64,000 bases of DNA from Salibacter halophilus (lineage in GTDB: Bacteria; Bacteroidota; Bacteroidia; Flavobacteriales_G; Salibacteraceae), in assembly GCF_008806325.1 (NCBI RefSeq), contig NZ_WACR01000002.1, positions 248,001 through 312,000 on the forward strand, in the 5' to 3' direction. This document shows, one piece after another, positions 51,770 to 61,199 of this stretch. The position numbers and the translations under genes were made by a program. The notes beneath the pieces are model-generated. The model did not search any database. It saw only the letters and a program-made list of their open reading frames with translations, and was not told the origin of the DNA. How positions within the stretch are numbered: the stretch's first letter is position 1; the number at the start of each line of letters is the position of its first letter.

Positions 51770-53311
51770 TTACTTGGCTATATTAATCGCTCTTGTTTCG
51801 CGAATTACAGTTACCCGAACCTGTCCGGGGTAAGTCATTTCATCCTCAATCTTTTGTGAAATGTTCATTGAAATTTCACCGGCTATTGTGTCGTTTACTT
51901 TTTCACTTTCAACCATTACACGCAACTCACGACCTGCCTGAATTGCGTAAGCTTTCACAACACCGTCAAAACTCATCGCGAGGTTTTCTAAGTCTTTTAA
52001 TCGCTGAATATAAGATTCAACTACTTCTCGTCTTGCTCCTGGGCGTGCTCCTGAAATGGCATCACAAACCTGAACGATTGGCGATAACAACGAAGTCATT
52101 TCGATTTCATCGTGGTGGGCTCCAATGGCGTTACATACCTCAGCATTTTCGCCAAATTTCTCAGCCATTTTCATACCAAGGATTGCGTGAGGCATCTCTG
52201 GCTCGTCCTCCGGCACTTTTCCTATATCGTGAAGCAATCCAGCACGTTTTGCATGTTTAGGATTGATTCCCAATTCGCTCGCCATTGTTGAACAGAGGTT
52301 CGCTACTTCGCGAGAGTGCTGCAACAGGTTCTGACCGTAAGAAGAACGATACTTCATGCGACCAACCATTTTGATGAGCTCGGGATGCATGTTGTGAATT
52401 CCGAGGTCAATGCAAGTGCGCTTACCTGTGTCAACGATCTCTTCCTCAATACGTTTTTGTGTTTTGCGAACAACCTCTTCAATTCTTGCCGGGTGAATAC
52501 GACCATCGGTTACCAGTTGGTGAAGTGATAACCGAGCAACCTCCCTGCGAACCGGATCAAAGCAGGAGAGAATAATAGCTTCAGGAGTGTCATCCACGAT
52601 AATTTCAACTCCAGTTGCGCTTTCTAGAGCCCTAATATTTCGACCTTCACGACCAATAATTCGGCCCTTTATATCATCACTCTCGATGTTGAATACTGAA
52701 ACAGAATTTTCAACTGCATGCTCAGTAGCTACACGCTGAATACTTTGAATAACAATCTTTTTCGCTTCGTTATTCGCATTGATTTTTGCTTCGTCCACAA
52801 TCTCCTGAATCATTTGCATCGACTTGGAGCGAGCATCATCTACCAGTTCTTTTTTGAGCTCTTCAAGCGCCTCATCAGCACTTATCTCACTCATTTCTTC
52901 GAGTTGAGAAACACGTTTTGAGTGAAGTTTATCGAGTTCTGACTGTTTATTTTGAACAATTTCCAGTTGCTTATCCAGGTTTCCTCTTTTAGCGTTGATG
53001 TCTCTTTCTTTCTTGTTGACATCCTGTAGTTTTTGATTGAGCGTTTTCTCTTTTTGCTTGGCGCGATTTTCACTTTGCTGAATTTTATTGTTGCGCTCAC
53101 TGATAACTTTTTCGTGCTCTTCTTTAAGCTGAAGGAACTTCTCTTTTGCTTTGATGAGCTTACGCTCTTTGAGCATTTCCCCTTCTTTCTCAGCCTCTTT
53201 TAAAATGGAGGCCGCTTTACGCTCAGTTGATTTTTTGAGTAAGATATAAATGATACCACTGCCTATTATTAAGCCGGCTGCGGCTCCTACTAGCAAACTT
53301 ACTATTTCCAT
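51770..53311 (-). CDS. rny: Ribonuclease Y
   Basis: A 513-residue endoribonuclease: N-terminal membrane anchor ([20 protein letters not shown]), a long coiled coil (residues 30-165), a KH domain ([30 protein letters not shown]), and an HD domain ([44 protein letters not shown]). It starts mRNA decay at the inner membrane. It lies downstream of zapA and the 6S-like RNA, probably in the same transcript. Confidence 0.97.
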   Translation of the reverse strand: MEIVSLLVGAAAGLIIGSGIIYILLKKSTERKAASILKEAEKEGEMLKERKLIKAKEKFLQLKEEHEKVISERNNKIQQSENRAKQKEKTLNQKLQDVNKKERDINAKRGNLDKQLEIVQNKQSELDKLHSKRVSQLEEMSEISADEALEELKKELVDDARSKSMQMIQEIVDEAKINANNEAKKIVIQSIQRVATEHAVENSVSVFNIESDDIKGRIIGREGRNIRALESATGVEIIVDDTPEAIILSCFDPVRREVARLSLHQLVTDGRIHPARIEEVVRKTQKRIEEEIVDTGKRTCIDLGIHNMHPELIKMVGRMKYRSSYGQNLLQHSREVANLCSTMASELGINPKHAKRAGLLHDIGKVPEDEPEMPHAILGMKMAEKFGENAEVCNAIGAHHDEIEMTSLLSPIVQVCDAISGARPGARREVVESYIQRLKDLENLAMSFDGVVKAYAIQAGRELRVMVESEKVNDTIAGEISMNISQKIEDEMTYPGQVRVTVIRETRAINIAK

Positions 53312-53327
53312 AGTTTTTAACGGTTTT

Positions 53328-53535
53328 AAAAAACCCGTACAAGCCCATATAGTTTGAGTAAAACTCAGAAAAGTTAAAGTTTAGGGCTGCCTAACTTCGC
53401 AACCGTCCAGTGTCTCCTCAAAGAGGAAATCCCCACGGCAAAGCCGGGGTAAACAGGCCTGGTTTTGTAAGTCGAGAGCTACACCCTTAACGATTTAGAT
53501 GTTAGTTTTACCAAACTTGGTTGAACTTGCACGGG
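53328..53535 (-). ncRNA. ssrS: 6S-like RNA between zapA and rny
   Basis: On the minus strand a 10-bp closing stem CCCGTGCAAG (53535-53526) / CTTGTACGGG (53343-53334, one G-U pair) encloses about 180 bases, and six T follow the closing arm (53333-53328). The interior has a G+C-rich terminal hairpin region (CCCCGGC ... GCCGTGGGG, and CCTCTTTGAGG) and long weakly paired flanks, the layout of 6S RNA, which mimics an open promoter and binds RNA polymerase. 6S is next to zapA in many bacteria. The exact subfamily is not verified. Confidence 0.68.
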
Positions 53536-53544
53536 ATGGTTTTA

Positions 53545-53558
53545 GGGGACAAGTCCCC
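53545..53558 (-). other. Short GC hairpin after the zapA stop
   Basis: GGGGAC-AA-GTCCCC, a 5-6 bp stem directly after the zapA stop codon and ten bases before the 6S-like RNA stem. No T-run follows, so it may be a processing or stability element and not a terminator. Confidence 0.5.
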
Positions 53559-53559
53559 A

Positions 53560-53859
53560 TTACTTTTTGTTCTCCAAATAGGAGTCGAGCTGTGCACGCA
53601 CGTCATTGAGTTGAGAGGATACTTCTTCATCCATCACAGTGCCTTTTGTTTCGTTACTCAAGGCCCTGTCAGCATAGTAAAGGGCTGTCATAGCCAATAA
53701 ATCCTGTTTATCGCGAACAGCATAATTGCTTTCCAGCTCCTTCATATTATCATTCACCTTCTTCGCTGCCCTTCTAATCTGCTCCTCTTCGTCTCTCTTT
53801 ATGGTTAACGGGTAAACCCGGTTTCCAATTGTTACTTTTATCGAAAGCGTGTCATCCAT
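53560..53859 (-). CDS. zapA: Cell-division protein ZapA
   Basis: A 99-residue protein with LSIKVTIGNRVYPLTIKRDEEEQIRRAAKKVNDNMKELES and QDLLAMTALYYADRAL, the ZapA head and coiled-coil tail that crosslinks FtsZ filaments at the division ring. A 15-base gap separates it from the coiled-coil gene upstream; the 6S-like RNA and rny follow. Confidence 0.92.
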   Translation of the reverse strand: MDDTLSIKVTIGNRVYPLTIKRDEEEQIRRAAKKVNDNMKELESNYAVRDKQDLLAMTALYYADRALSNETKGTVMDEEVSSQLNDVRAQLDSYLENKK

Positions 53860-53874
53860 TATTCACTTTCGTAT

Positions 53875-54168
53875 TTAGTCATTTAACAGTGCAATGCATT
53901 TGTCAACTTCCCGTACCAGTTCGTTAACCTTCTTCCTCAAATCATCTCGATCCTCAGCGTTTCCGGCAATTTTTTCGCCCATTCTCAACGCTTCATATCG
54001 CTTATTTAAGGTAGCTAACTCACTTTCTTTACGTTCCAATTGCTCTTTTAGTCTTTCATTCTCAAGATGCAATTGATTTGCTTTTTCATCAGCTTCGGCA
54101 TTCAATTTGATCAACCGGTTTACGCTGTGCGCAATATGTTTTACCGAATCGTTTAAATTGTTTTCCAT
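53875..54168 (-). CDS. Small coiled-coil protein upstream of zapA
   Basis: A 97-residue almost entirely helical protein with heptad pattern (RLIKLNAEADEKANQLHLENERLKEQLERKESELATLNKRYEAL). It precedes zapA in the same operon, so it may be a ZapB-like division partner; the functional link is inference from the neighbourhood. Confidence 0.8.
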   Translation of the reverse strand: MENNLNDSVKHIAHSVNRLIKLNAEADEKANQLHLENERLKEQLERKESELATLNKRYEALRMGEKIAGNAEDRDDLRKKVNELVREVDKCIALLND

Positions 54169-54192
54169 AAGCCGATTTCAAAAGGCTAATAG

Positions 54193-54223
54193 CAAAAGTA
54201 GTTTAGCTTTTTGTTAAAACAAA
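54193..54223 (-). promoter_or_regulatory. Consensus promoter of the zapA-rny operon
   Basis: On the minus strand TTTG (54223-54220), exactly 19 bases, TACTTTTG (54200-54193): a full match to the Bacteroidota promoter consensus, with about 25 bases to the ATG at 54168. Confidence 0.75.
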
Positions 54224-54250
54224 TTTTTGCAATTACTAATATCACCGCTG

Positions 54251-54283
54251 TTTGAAAACATTTGTCAAATTCGGATAGCTTTG
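54251..54283 (+). promoter_or_regulatory. Promoter of the M23 peptidase gene
   Basis: TTTG (54251-54254), 21 bases, TAGCTTTG (54276-54283), 21 bases before the ATG at 54304. It is back to back with the zapA operon promoter. Confidence 0.65.
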
Positions 54284-54303
54284 CAGCTCAACAATTATAG
54301 AAT

Positions 54304-56025
54304 ATGCGTAAATTGATTCTTCTCAGTGTGTTGTTTATGAGTCTTTCAGGTATCGGTCAGAACCGGGCCGAATTCCCTGTAGATTACTTCGATGCTCCGC
54401 TCGATATTCCGCTTTACCTCGCAGGAAATTTTGGTGAAATTAGATCCAATCACTTTCATGCCGGCATCGATCTCAAAACTCAACAAGTTGAGGGACTTGA
54501 TGTGAAAGCCGCTGCCAAAGGATATGTTTCGCGTGTCAAAACCTCACTGTATGGATACGGAAAAGCTATTTACATAGCGCATCCAAATGGATACACAACT
54601 GTTTACGCTCACTTGAAAAGCTTTAATAATGAAATTGAAAAATACATCAGGCAAAGGCAATACAATCAAAAATCTTTTGAGGTTGATGTGTACCCAAAAC
54701 CCGGAGAACTGAAAATTGAAAGAGGTGAAATAATTGCCCTATCAGGAAACACTGGTGGTTCTGGCGGACCTCACCTCCACTTTGAGATTCGCAAAACAGA
54801 TAATCAGGTTCCGGTTAATCCGCTTCTTTTCAATTTTGATATAAAGGATAACATTCATCCAATTATCAAAACTGTTTCGATCTATCCATTGAACGACACG
54901 AGCCTTGTTAACGGGAAAACAGAACCTCTTCACATAGCCGTTAGAGGAAGGAATGGAAAATATCACCTCCCCGGACCTCTCAATCTTACTGCTCGCGGAG
55001 TGATTGGCTTTGGTGTTGAAACGATTGATAAAACGAATGGATCTCACAATCGATGTGGAGCTTATTCGGTTTCGTTAATTGCTGATAGCGACACTATTTA
55101 CAACCATAGAATGACGGCTATTCCATTTGCATTGAGCCGCTATATCAATTGCCACATCGACTACGAACAGACTCACAAAAACAGGAGACGTGTGCAAAAG
55201 AGTTACATAGAACCAAATAACAAGCTAACAATTTACAATGATGTAAAAATAAACGGTAAAGTCTTCTTCTCTGAATATGATCATGAGCTCACTTACTCTA
55301 TTGATGATGCTTACGGAAACAATTCACAAATTCAATTTTCAGTAAAAGTTGATACTTCGAGCACGTCAGCAAAAAAAGAACACAAAGGACTCGAATACCT
55401 TTACTATGAGGATAACATTTATAAAAGTGAAAATGCTAAAATTGAAATTCCGGCATATTCACTTTACAAAAACCTCTATTTTCAACATAAAGCTGAAGAA
55501 TCGAGAGATGGAATGTACTCAGCTATTCACCACATTGCTGATCTCTACACACCTCTTCATGACTACATTGATGTGTATTTAAAGACTGAAGGCTTCCCTT
55601 CTGAAAAAGGAAATAAACTGTATGCTGTATCTCTTGATGAAGACTATGAAGTGATTAGTCCTGAAGGTGGCGGATTGACATCAGGAAACTGGTTTCATTT
55701 TAAAACCAGAAGCCTTGGTCCGTACACGGTGATGATGGATGAAGAAAAACCTGAAATTGTGAACCTCTCCGGCTCTGACCGAAAAATTGGAGAAAATGAA
55801 ATCCTCAAATTTAAAATTGAGGACGAAGGTTCTGGAATCAACACTTTTAATGGATATGTTGATGAAAAATGGATTCTGATGGAATACGATCGCAAGACAA
55901 AGGAGTTTTGGATGCAGGCTGACGGAGAAAAACTATCTCCGGGAAAACACGAACTTAAAGTGACCGTTACTGATAAAGTAGGGAATCGAAATTCATTGAA
56001 AACAAATTTTACATTTATACCTTAA
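54304..56025 (+). CDS. M23-family metallopeptidase
   Basis: A 573-residue exported protein: signal peptide to GIGQ, then a LytM-type zinc peptidase domain with HxxxD (His52, Asp56 in HFHAGIDLK) and GPHLHFEIR (His157, His159), so all zinc ligands are present. A long beta-rich region follows (residues 185-573, unknown fold). It probably cleaves peptidoglycan cross-bridges in the periplasm. Exact dispersed words at 54355 (in the signal peptide end) and 55771. Confidence 0.9.
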   Translation: MRKLILLSVLFMSLSGIGQNRAEFPVDYFDAPLDIPLYLAGNFGEIRSNHFHAGIDLKTQQVEGLDVKAAAKGYVSRVKTSLYGYGKAIYIAHPNGYTTVYAHLKSFNNEIEKYIRQRQYNQKSFEVDVYPKPGELKIERGEIIALSGNTGGSGGPHLHFEIRKTDNQVPVNPLLFNFDIKDNIHPIIKTVSIYPLNDTSLVNGKTEPLHIAVRGRNGKYHLPGPLNLTARGVIGFGVETIDKTNGSHNRCGAYSVSLIADSDTIYNHRMTAIPFALSRYINCHIDYEQTHKNRRRVQKSYIEPNNKLTIYNDVKINGKVFFSEYDHELTYSIDDAYGNNSQIQFSVKVDTSSTSAKKEHKGLEYLYYEDNIYKSENAKIEIPAYSLYKNLYFQHKAEESRDGMYSAIHHIADLYTPLHDYIDVYLKTEGFPSEKGNKLYAVSLDEDYEVISPEGGGLTSGNWFHFKTRSLGPYTVMMDEEKPEIVNLSGSDRKIGENEILKFKIEDEGSGINTFNGYVDEKWILMEYDRKTKEFWMQADGEKLSPGKHELKVTVTDKVGNRNSLKTNFTFIP

Positions 56026-56051
56026 AGTAAGTTTATTTACATTCGCTCGAT

Positions 56052-56693
56052 ATGATAAAAAAATTAACATCAATTTTTAGCTTGATAGCGATACTATTCG
56101 CACTTGGAACTCATGAATCGAAAGCTCAGGACGAAAACCTACTGCAGTTTTCCGGTGTTATTTTAGATGCCGATTCTCTAAATCCCCTACCATTTTCAAC
56201 TGTGATTATCAAAAACACGAACCGCGGTACAACATCTGACTATTACGGTTTTTTCTCTTTTGTAGCTGAACCGGGAGATACCATCAGGTTTTCAAATGTT
56301 GGTTACAGATCTGAGTTGTACATCATTCCCGATACTCTTCAAACTTCACGTTATTCAATGATTCAGCTTCTCAACAGAGATACAGTTGAACTCAAAGAAG
56401 TTACTGTTTATCCCTGGCCAACTAAAGAGCAGTTCAAAGAAGCTTTTCTATCGCTCAACACGCCTGATGATGACTACCAACGTGCTATGCGTAACTTGCG
56501 ACAGGCAACCATGAGAGATAAAATCATGAACATGCCAATGGCTGATGGAAGTGCCAACTTTAAATACGCTATGCAAAACCGAAATAGCCAAATATACAGT
56601 GCAGGCCAGTTTCCATCTTACACAATCTTCAACCCGCTCGCATGGGCTAAATTTATTAGCGCATGGAAAAACGGAGATTTTAAACAGGAATAA
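56052..56693 (+). CDS. Carboxypeptidase-regulatory-like domain protein
   Basis: A 213-residue exported protein: signal peptide to ESKAQ, then a CarboxypepD_reg-like Ig fold (LLQFSGVILDADSLNPLPFSTVIIKNTNRGTTSDYYGFFSFVAEPGDTIRFSNVGYRS) and a helical C-terminal region. Such proteins occur beside TonB receptors in Bacteroidota. It lies 26 bases after the peptidase and 82 before the TonB receptor, same strand. Confidence 0.8.
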   Translation: MIKKLTSIFSLIAILFALGTHESKAQDENLLQFSGVILDADSLNPLPFSTVIIKNTNRGTTSDYYGFFSFVAEPGDTIRFSNVGYRSELYIIPDTLQTSRYSMIQLLNRDTVELKEVTVYPWPTKEQFKEAFLSLNTPDDDYQRAMRNLRQATMRDKIMNMPMADGSANFKYAMQNRNSQIYSAGQFPSYTIFNPLAWAKFISAWKNGDFKQE

Positions 56694-56775
56694 ATTCACA
56701 CATACTAAAGATTTCGATTTCCAGTTGTTGAAAATGTAGATGCAACTCCTACATTTGAAAGCTTCAATTTAAGTC

Positions 56776-59310
56776 TTGAAAAACATTGGAAAACTCATAG
56801 CACTACTGTTCCTCGTCACTATTTGTGGAACGCCAGCCCTGTCACAAACTGCAACAGTCAACGGAACTGTTTCAGATGACGGCTTTAGGCCACTCGTTGG
56901 TGCCAATGTTTTTTTACAGTCAGAACCGAATAAAGGTACATCCACAAAGCGTGACGGATCGTTTTCTATCTCGATAAAACCCAACACTGAGCAAACAGTA
57001 GTCATCACCTACCTCGGTTATGACACGCTTTACAAAACATTTAACCTCAAACCGGGAGAAACAAAAAACGTTGATGTTCAGCTAAATTTTGGCAGCAGGA
57101 GTTTCAAGCAGGTTATCGTTGAGGATGAACGAACACGAACATCAACTATGAGCAGGATTGATCCCAAATCAATCGATCAGCTTCCAATGCCCAACGCCAG
57201 CATCGAAAAAACACTACTCTTCCAGGGAATGGGTGTTTCCAGCAGTAACGAACTCAGCTCGCAATACAGCGTTCGCGGTGGTAGCTTTGATGAAAACCTC
57301 ATCTATGTTAACGATGTTGAAGTATATCGCCCGTTTTTGGTCAGATCCGGACAGCAGGAAGGGCTCAGCTTCATCAATCCAAAACTCGTGCGGTCAGTAG
57401 AGTTTTCATCTGGCGGATTTGAAGCTCAATACGGTGATAAAATGTCGAGTGTGCTCGATGTACATTACAAAAAGCCGAAGAAAAAATTAGCGGGATCAGT
57501 TGAAGGTAGCTTACTTGGTGGAAATATTCATCTCGAAAATGCGAGTGACAACTACCGCTTCACTCAACTTCACGGATTTCGCTACAGAACAAACCAATAC
57601 GTGCTCAACAGTCTCGACACTGAAGGAAGTTACAAGCCATCCTTTACAGATTATCAGGGTTACTTTACTTACGACCTCACTGATGATTTAGAGCTTGGTC
57701 TTCTACTCAACTATGCGAGAAACGAATACAACTTCATCCCACAGGACCGTGAAACAGATTTTGGTACTATCAATGAAGCATTGAGGCTGAGAGTATTCTT
57801 TGAAGGCCAGGAAATCAACGAATACGAAACCGGTGTTGGGGCACTTACTGCAACCTGGCAACCTACAAACAAACTCCGACTCAAATTTATTACCTCTGCT
57901 TACCGCACACTTCAACAGGAAAATTTTGATGTAGAAGGAGCATACAGGCTTGATGAACTCAACCGTGATTTGGGATCTGACGATTTTGGTGAAGTAGCTT
58001 TCAGTCGTGGAACCGGAGGATACATCAATCACGCACGCAACTATTTGTTGGGGAATGTTTTTGCTGCTGCTCACAAAGGAACTTACTACGGTGATAAATA
58101 CACAATTCGTTGGGGGTTGCGTGGAAAACACGAACGAATAGAAGACGAGTTTAACGAATGGCGTTATGTTGACAGCTCAGGCTATTCGCTACCTAACGCT
58201 GCTCCGTTTACATCCAGAGAAGACATTAATCTCTACGAAGTAATCAGAGCCAAAAACAACATCAACTCGTCACGATTGATGGGATATGGCCAGCTCTCCA
58301 GGGCTCTGACCGTAGACTCAAACGATTTTACTTTTAATGTGGGCGGACGCTTTCATTACTGGGATTTCAACGATGAACTCGTGGGCGGACCAAGAGCTCT
58401 CGTTACCTGGAAACCTAATTGGGATAAAGATATTCTTTTCAAAGCTGCATCGGGGTTTTATTACCAACCTCCTTTCTACCGCGAAATGCGTGATTTAAAT
58501 GGTGACATCAATTACGATATCAAAGCGCAACGAGCCATTCACTATCTCGTGGGAATGGACTATGTATTTGAAATGTGGGATCGCCCCTTCAAGTTTGCTA
58601 CGGAAGCCTATTATAAACAGCTCGATAATTTGATTCCGTACGAAATTGACAACGTGAGACTTCGCTATTACGCAGAGAATAATGCGAGAGGTTTTGCTAC
58701 TGGTATAGATTTCAAAATAAATGGTGAGTTTGTAAAAGGTGTTCAATCCTGGGCGAGCCTTTCCATCATGACAACAAGAGAGGACATCAAGGATGACTTT
58801 TACTACGAGTATTACGATGACAATGGTAACCGGACTTACCGGGGAAATCAGTTTAACCCCATTGCCGATAGTGTGAGAAAAGAGCCCGGTTATATTCCAC
58901 GACCTACAGATCAGCGTGTGAATTTTTCACTTTTCTTCCAGGATTATTTTCCTGGAGATCCTACGATTAAAATGAATTTAAACCTCGTTTTTGGAACAGG
59001 ATTACCGTTTGGACCTCCATCCTATGACCGTTATCAGGATACTTTACGAATCCCTCCTTATCGAAGAGTTGATGTAGGTTTTTCAAAACAACTTTTACGT
59101 GACGAGAAAAGTGAACGAAGTGGTCTTGGACTCAAAGGGCCTTTTAAACATTTACACAGTGTTTGGCTAAGTGCTGAAGTATTCAACCTACTCGCTATCA
59201 ACAATACTATATCCTATTTATGGGTTCGCGATATTTCAAACCGCCAGTACGGAATTCCTAATTATTTAACCGGTAGGCAGCTAAATGTTCGATTAATCGT
59301 TAACTTTTAG
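56776..59310 (+). CDS. TonB-dependent outer-membrane receptor
   Basis: An 844-residue receptor starting with TTG (MKNIGKLIALLFL signal to ALSQ), a carboxypeptidase-regulatory-like domain (TATVNGTVSDDGFRPLVGANVFLQSEPNKGTSTKRDGSFSI), plug domain (SSNELSSQYSVRGGSFDENLIYVNDVEVYRPFL) and a 22-strand barrel ending in LNVRLIVNF. It imports a large substrate using TonB energy; no SusD partner is adjacent, so the ligand may be a siderophore or similar. Two exact dispersed words (57339, 58302) plus two near-matches. Confidence 0.93.
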   Translation: MKNIGKLIALLFLVTICGTPALSQTATVNGTVSDDGFRPLVGANVFLQSEPNKGTSTKRDGSFSISIKPNTEQTVVITYLGYDTLYKTFNLKPGETKNVDVQLNFGSRSFKQVIVEDERTRTSTMSRIDPKSIDQLPMPNASIEKTLLFQGMGVSSSNELSSQYSVRGGSFDENLIYVNDVEVYRPFLVRSGQQEGLSFINPKLVRSVEFSSGGFEAQYGDKMSSVLDVHYKKPKKKLAGSVEGSLLGGNIHLENASDNYRFTQLHGFRYRTNQYVLNSLDTEGSYKPSFTDYQGYFTYDLTDDLELGLLLNYARNEYNFIPQDRETDFGTINEALRLRVFFEGQEINEYETGVGALTATWQPTNKLRLKFITSAYRTLQQENFDVEGAYRLDELNRDLGSDDFGEVAFSRGTGGYINHARNYLLGNVFAAAHKGTYYGDKYTIRWGLRGKHERIEDEFNEWRYVDSSGYSLPNAAPFTSREDINLYEVIRAKNNINSSRLMGYGQLSRALTVDSNDFTFNVGGRFHYWDFNDELVGGPRALVTWKPNWDKDILFKAASGFYYQPPFYREMRDLNGDINYDIKAQRAIHYLVGMDYVFEMWDRPFKFATEAYYKQLDNLIPYEIDNVRLRYYAENNARGFATGIDFKINGEFVKGVQSWASLSIMTTREDIKDDFYYEYYDDNGNRTYRGNQFNPIADSVRKEPGYIPRPTDQRVNFSLFFQDYFPGDPTIKMNLNLVFGTGLPFGPPSYDRYQDTLRIPPYRRVDVGFSKQLLRDEKSERSGLGLKGPFKHLHSVWLSAEVFNLLAINNTISYLWVRDISNRQYGIPNYLTGRQLNVRLIVNF

Positions 59311-59325
59311 CCCAATTTCAAATTA

Positions 59326-60093
59326 ATGAGATCATTCGTAATTATCATATTGATCACGACAACGATGTGGGCTTGTCAAAAAGATGCTGATCCGCAGTTA
59401 ATTGGCAATAAAAACATCACCACTTTGAGCGATGTAATCAGTGACTCTGGAATCACTATAATCGATAGCTTTTACTGCTATTCAGCCTCAGACTCATCAA
59501 AACTAAGAGATGACAATCTACCCATAACTTTTAAAGGTTTTTTACCATCGGTGAAAATTGAGAAAATTGAAATATATTCATCCAATCACTTCTCAGCACC
59601 GCTAAGAGAAAATTTTACAACTTACCAAAGAATAGCGGAGACAAGCCCAGTTGACAACATGCTGAACCATAAATTACCATCAGAATACGGTAATAATTAC
59701 TTGATAGCACTGGGCTACTCTGGCGACACACTTTATCGGTCAGAGCCAATTCCATCGACATTCCTCACTGACCAAACCAACTATACAACCAGCGAGGTTT
59801 ACTGGGAAAAAGATGAAATCAACCGTATTCGGTTCATCACCAATTTTAAAGCTAATACAGTCAGATCCAGCATAGTTGAGATATCAGCTCCAAATAGCGG
59901 AAATGTTATTACGCTACATACTTCAGAGACTGAGTTCTCGCTAATCGATCAATTTGAATTCGGTTTTTCCTCAAAGCCAGATGTAGAAAATCCATCACTC
60001 GAGCCTGGTGAATACAATGTCAAACTATTCTTTTTAGATAGAGATAATCTAGCTATTTACAAGCAAAGGTTTGATAACTTAATCATCGAATGA
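59326..60093 (+). CDS. Lipoprotein, probable partner of the TonB receptor
   Basis: A 255-residue lipoprotein (signal with TTTMWAC lipobox near residue 17) composed of predicted beta strands (VKIEKIEIYSSNHF, LIALGYSGDTLYRSEPIPSTFL). The gene starts 16 bases after the receptor stop, so the two are cotranscribed and the protein may assist ligand capture at the surface. The sequence is not SusD-like. Family not recognised with certainty. Confidence 0.7.
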   Translation: MRSFVIIILITTTMWACQKDADPQLIGNKNITTLSDVISDSGITIIDSFYCYSASDSSKLRDDNLPITFKGFLPSVKIEKIEIYSSNHFSAPLRENFTTYQRIAETSPVDNMLNHKLPSEYGNNYLIALGYSGDTLYRSEPIPSTFLTDQTNYTTSEVYWEKDEINRIRFITNFKANTVRSSIVEISAPNSGNVITLHTSETEFSLIDQFEFGFSSKPDVENPSLEPGEYNVKLFFLDRDNLAIYKQRFDNLIIE

Positions 60094-60154
60094 ATTTTAT
60101 CCAAAAGATTTGTTGTAACTTCTTTCAACCTTTATTAGAAGTAACTATTTAAAT

Positions 60155-60191
60155 TAAAAAAAGCCGGATCTGACCATGACAGACCCGGCTT
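60155..60191 (-). terminator. Terminator of the solute-binding gene, built on the dispersed word
   Basis: Minus-strand stem AGCCGGGTCTG / CAGATCCGGCT (11 pairs including one G-U), 7-base loop, followed by seven T. The 3' arm and loop contain an exact GGTCAGATCC (60175-60166), and the 5' arm has a degenerate opposite copy. Probably acts for the convergent lipoprotein gene as well. Confidence 0.85.
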
Positions 60192-60213
60192 GTGACAATC
60201 GAAAATTTATATT

Positions 60214-61047
60214 TTACTCTTTCACTACAGCATCAATTACTTCATCACCCAAATATTTATTGAGTATTTTTCTGTAATCTTCACTAGCAGTAAAACCAAA
60301 TCCTTCAGTAAAAAACTTATTGAATGGCTCACTCCAGTCACTATCTTTTGGAAGCATGAATCCGTACTCCTCTTTATCAACTGTTGCAATACGGTGTAAT
60401 TTTAAATCACCATCGTTTTGCTTGACAAAGTTCCAGTATGTAAGCAAGTCAACCATTGCATAGTAGTCGTTTGTAAATGTTAAAAGTGGTAGCATTTCAT
60501 CAGGCTGATTGACATATTTTACAATCATCTTTTTATTGTGAAGTTCTTTAACTTCCATCAATTCCTTCTCGTGAGTTGTTCCTCTAATAACTAAAGCTGT
60601 TTTTTCACCAAAAACATTCTCGAAATCACTAAAAGAACGAAGTGTTGGCACATCCATGCGAGACACCAAAACTGAAGAGTTACGGAGGTATGTTGGTGTA
60701 AAGTCAACTTCTTGTGCTCTTTGTTTATTTATAGTTGTAAATGCTGCTCCAACTACATTCTTAGATGCTTTTACATCTTCGTAAAGTTTAATGAATTGGT
60801 TGTAACGAACAAACTCAACATTGAGTTCTACACCTTCGCGATTTTCAACCCATTTTTCAAATGATTTTAAAATATCAACTTCGATACCTACGAGTTCTCC
60901 ATTTTCAAAATATGCAAATGGATACTCTTCCTGGATGAAGACTTTTAATGTGCCCTCTCCATTTTCTTGAACATCGGACCAACTGGTTTGTGTAAAACCG
61001 CTAAAGGCCGCGATAATAAAGGCTGCTAATACAATAACTCTTTTCAT
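60214..61047 (-). CDS. Periplasmic solute-binding protein, family 3
   Basis: About 277 residues from the ATG at 61047 (signal MKRVIVLAAF to GFTQ). It matches the family 3 fold: GTLKVFIQEEYPFAYFENGELVGIEVDILKSFEKWVENREGV, VGAAFTTINKQRAQEVDFTPTYLRNSSVLVSR and YYAMVDLLTYWNFV. Such proteins bind amino acids or similar for ABC transporters, but no ABC subunits are adjacent; it may serve sensing or be an enzyme of the MltF-type group without its catalytic domain. Consensus promoter upstream and terminator downstream: monocistronic. Confidence 0.83.
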   Translation of the reverse strand: MKRVIVLAAFIIAAFSGFTQTSWSDVQENGEGTLKVFIQEEYPFAYFENGELVGIEVDILKSFEKWVENREGVELNVEFVRYNQFIKLYEDVKASKNVVGAAFTTINKQRAQEVDFTPTYLRNSSVLVSRMDVPTLRSFSDFENVFGEKTALVIRGTTHEKELMEVKELHNKKMIVKYVNQPDEMLPLLTFTNDYYAMVDLLTYWNFVKQNDGDLKLHRIATVDKEEYGFMLPKDSDWSEPFNKFFTEGFGFTASEDYRKILNKYLGDEVIDAVVKE

Positions 61048-61097
61048 AAAGGGGTTCATTTAATTAAATTAATTTTCAGTGTTTTAGAAATTCGCGG

Positions 61098-61128
61098 CAA
61101 AAGTACAGCCTTTTTTCACGCCCACAAA
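61098..61128 (-). promoter_or_regulatory. Consensus promoter of the solute-binding gene
   Basis: Minus strand TTTG (61128-61125), 19 bases, TACTTTTG (61105-61098): full consensus, about 51 bases upstream of the ATG at 61047. Confidence 0.72.
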
Positions 61129-61129
61129 C

Positions 61130-61172
61130 AAAAAGACCTCTGCAAACATTAATATATTGTTATGCAGAGGTC
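61130..61172 (-). terminator. Terminator downstream of pepD
   Basis: Ten-bp perfect stem GACCTCTGCA / TGCAGAGGTC with an 18-base loop, followed on the minus strand by TTTTTG. It lies 28 bases beyond the pepD stop and directly upstream of the next promoter. Confidence 0.75.
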
Positions 61173-61199
61173 AATTTACCGTATATTATTTCAGCTCAC

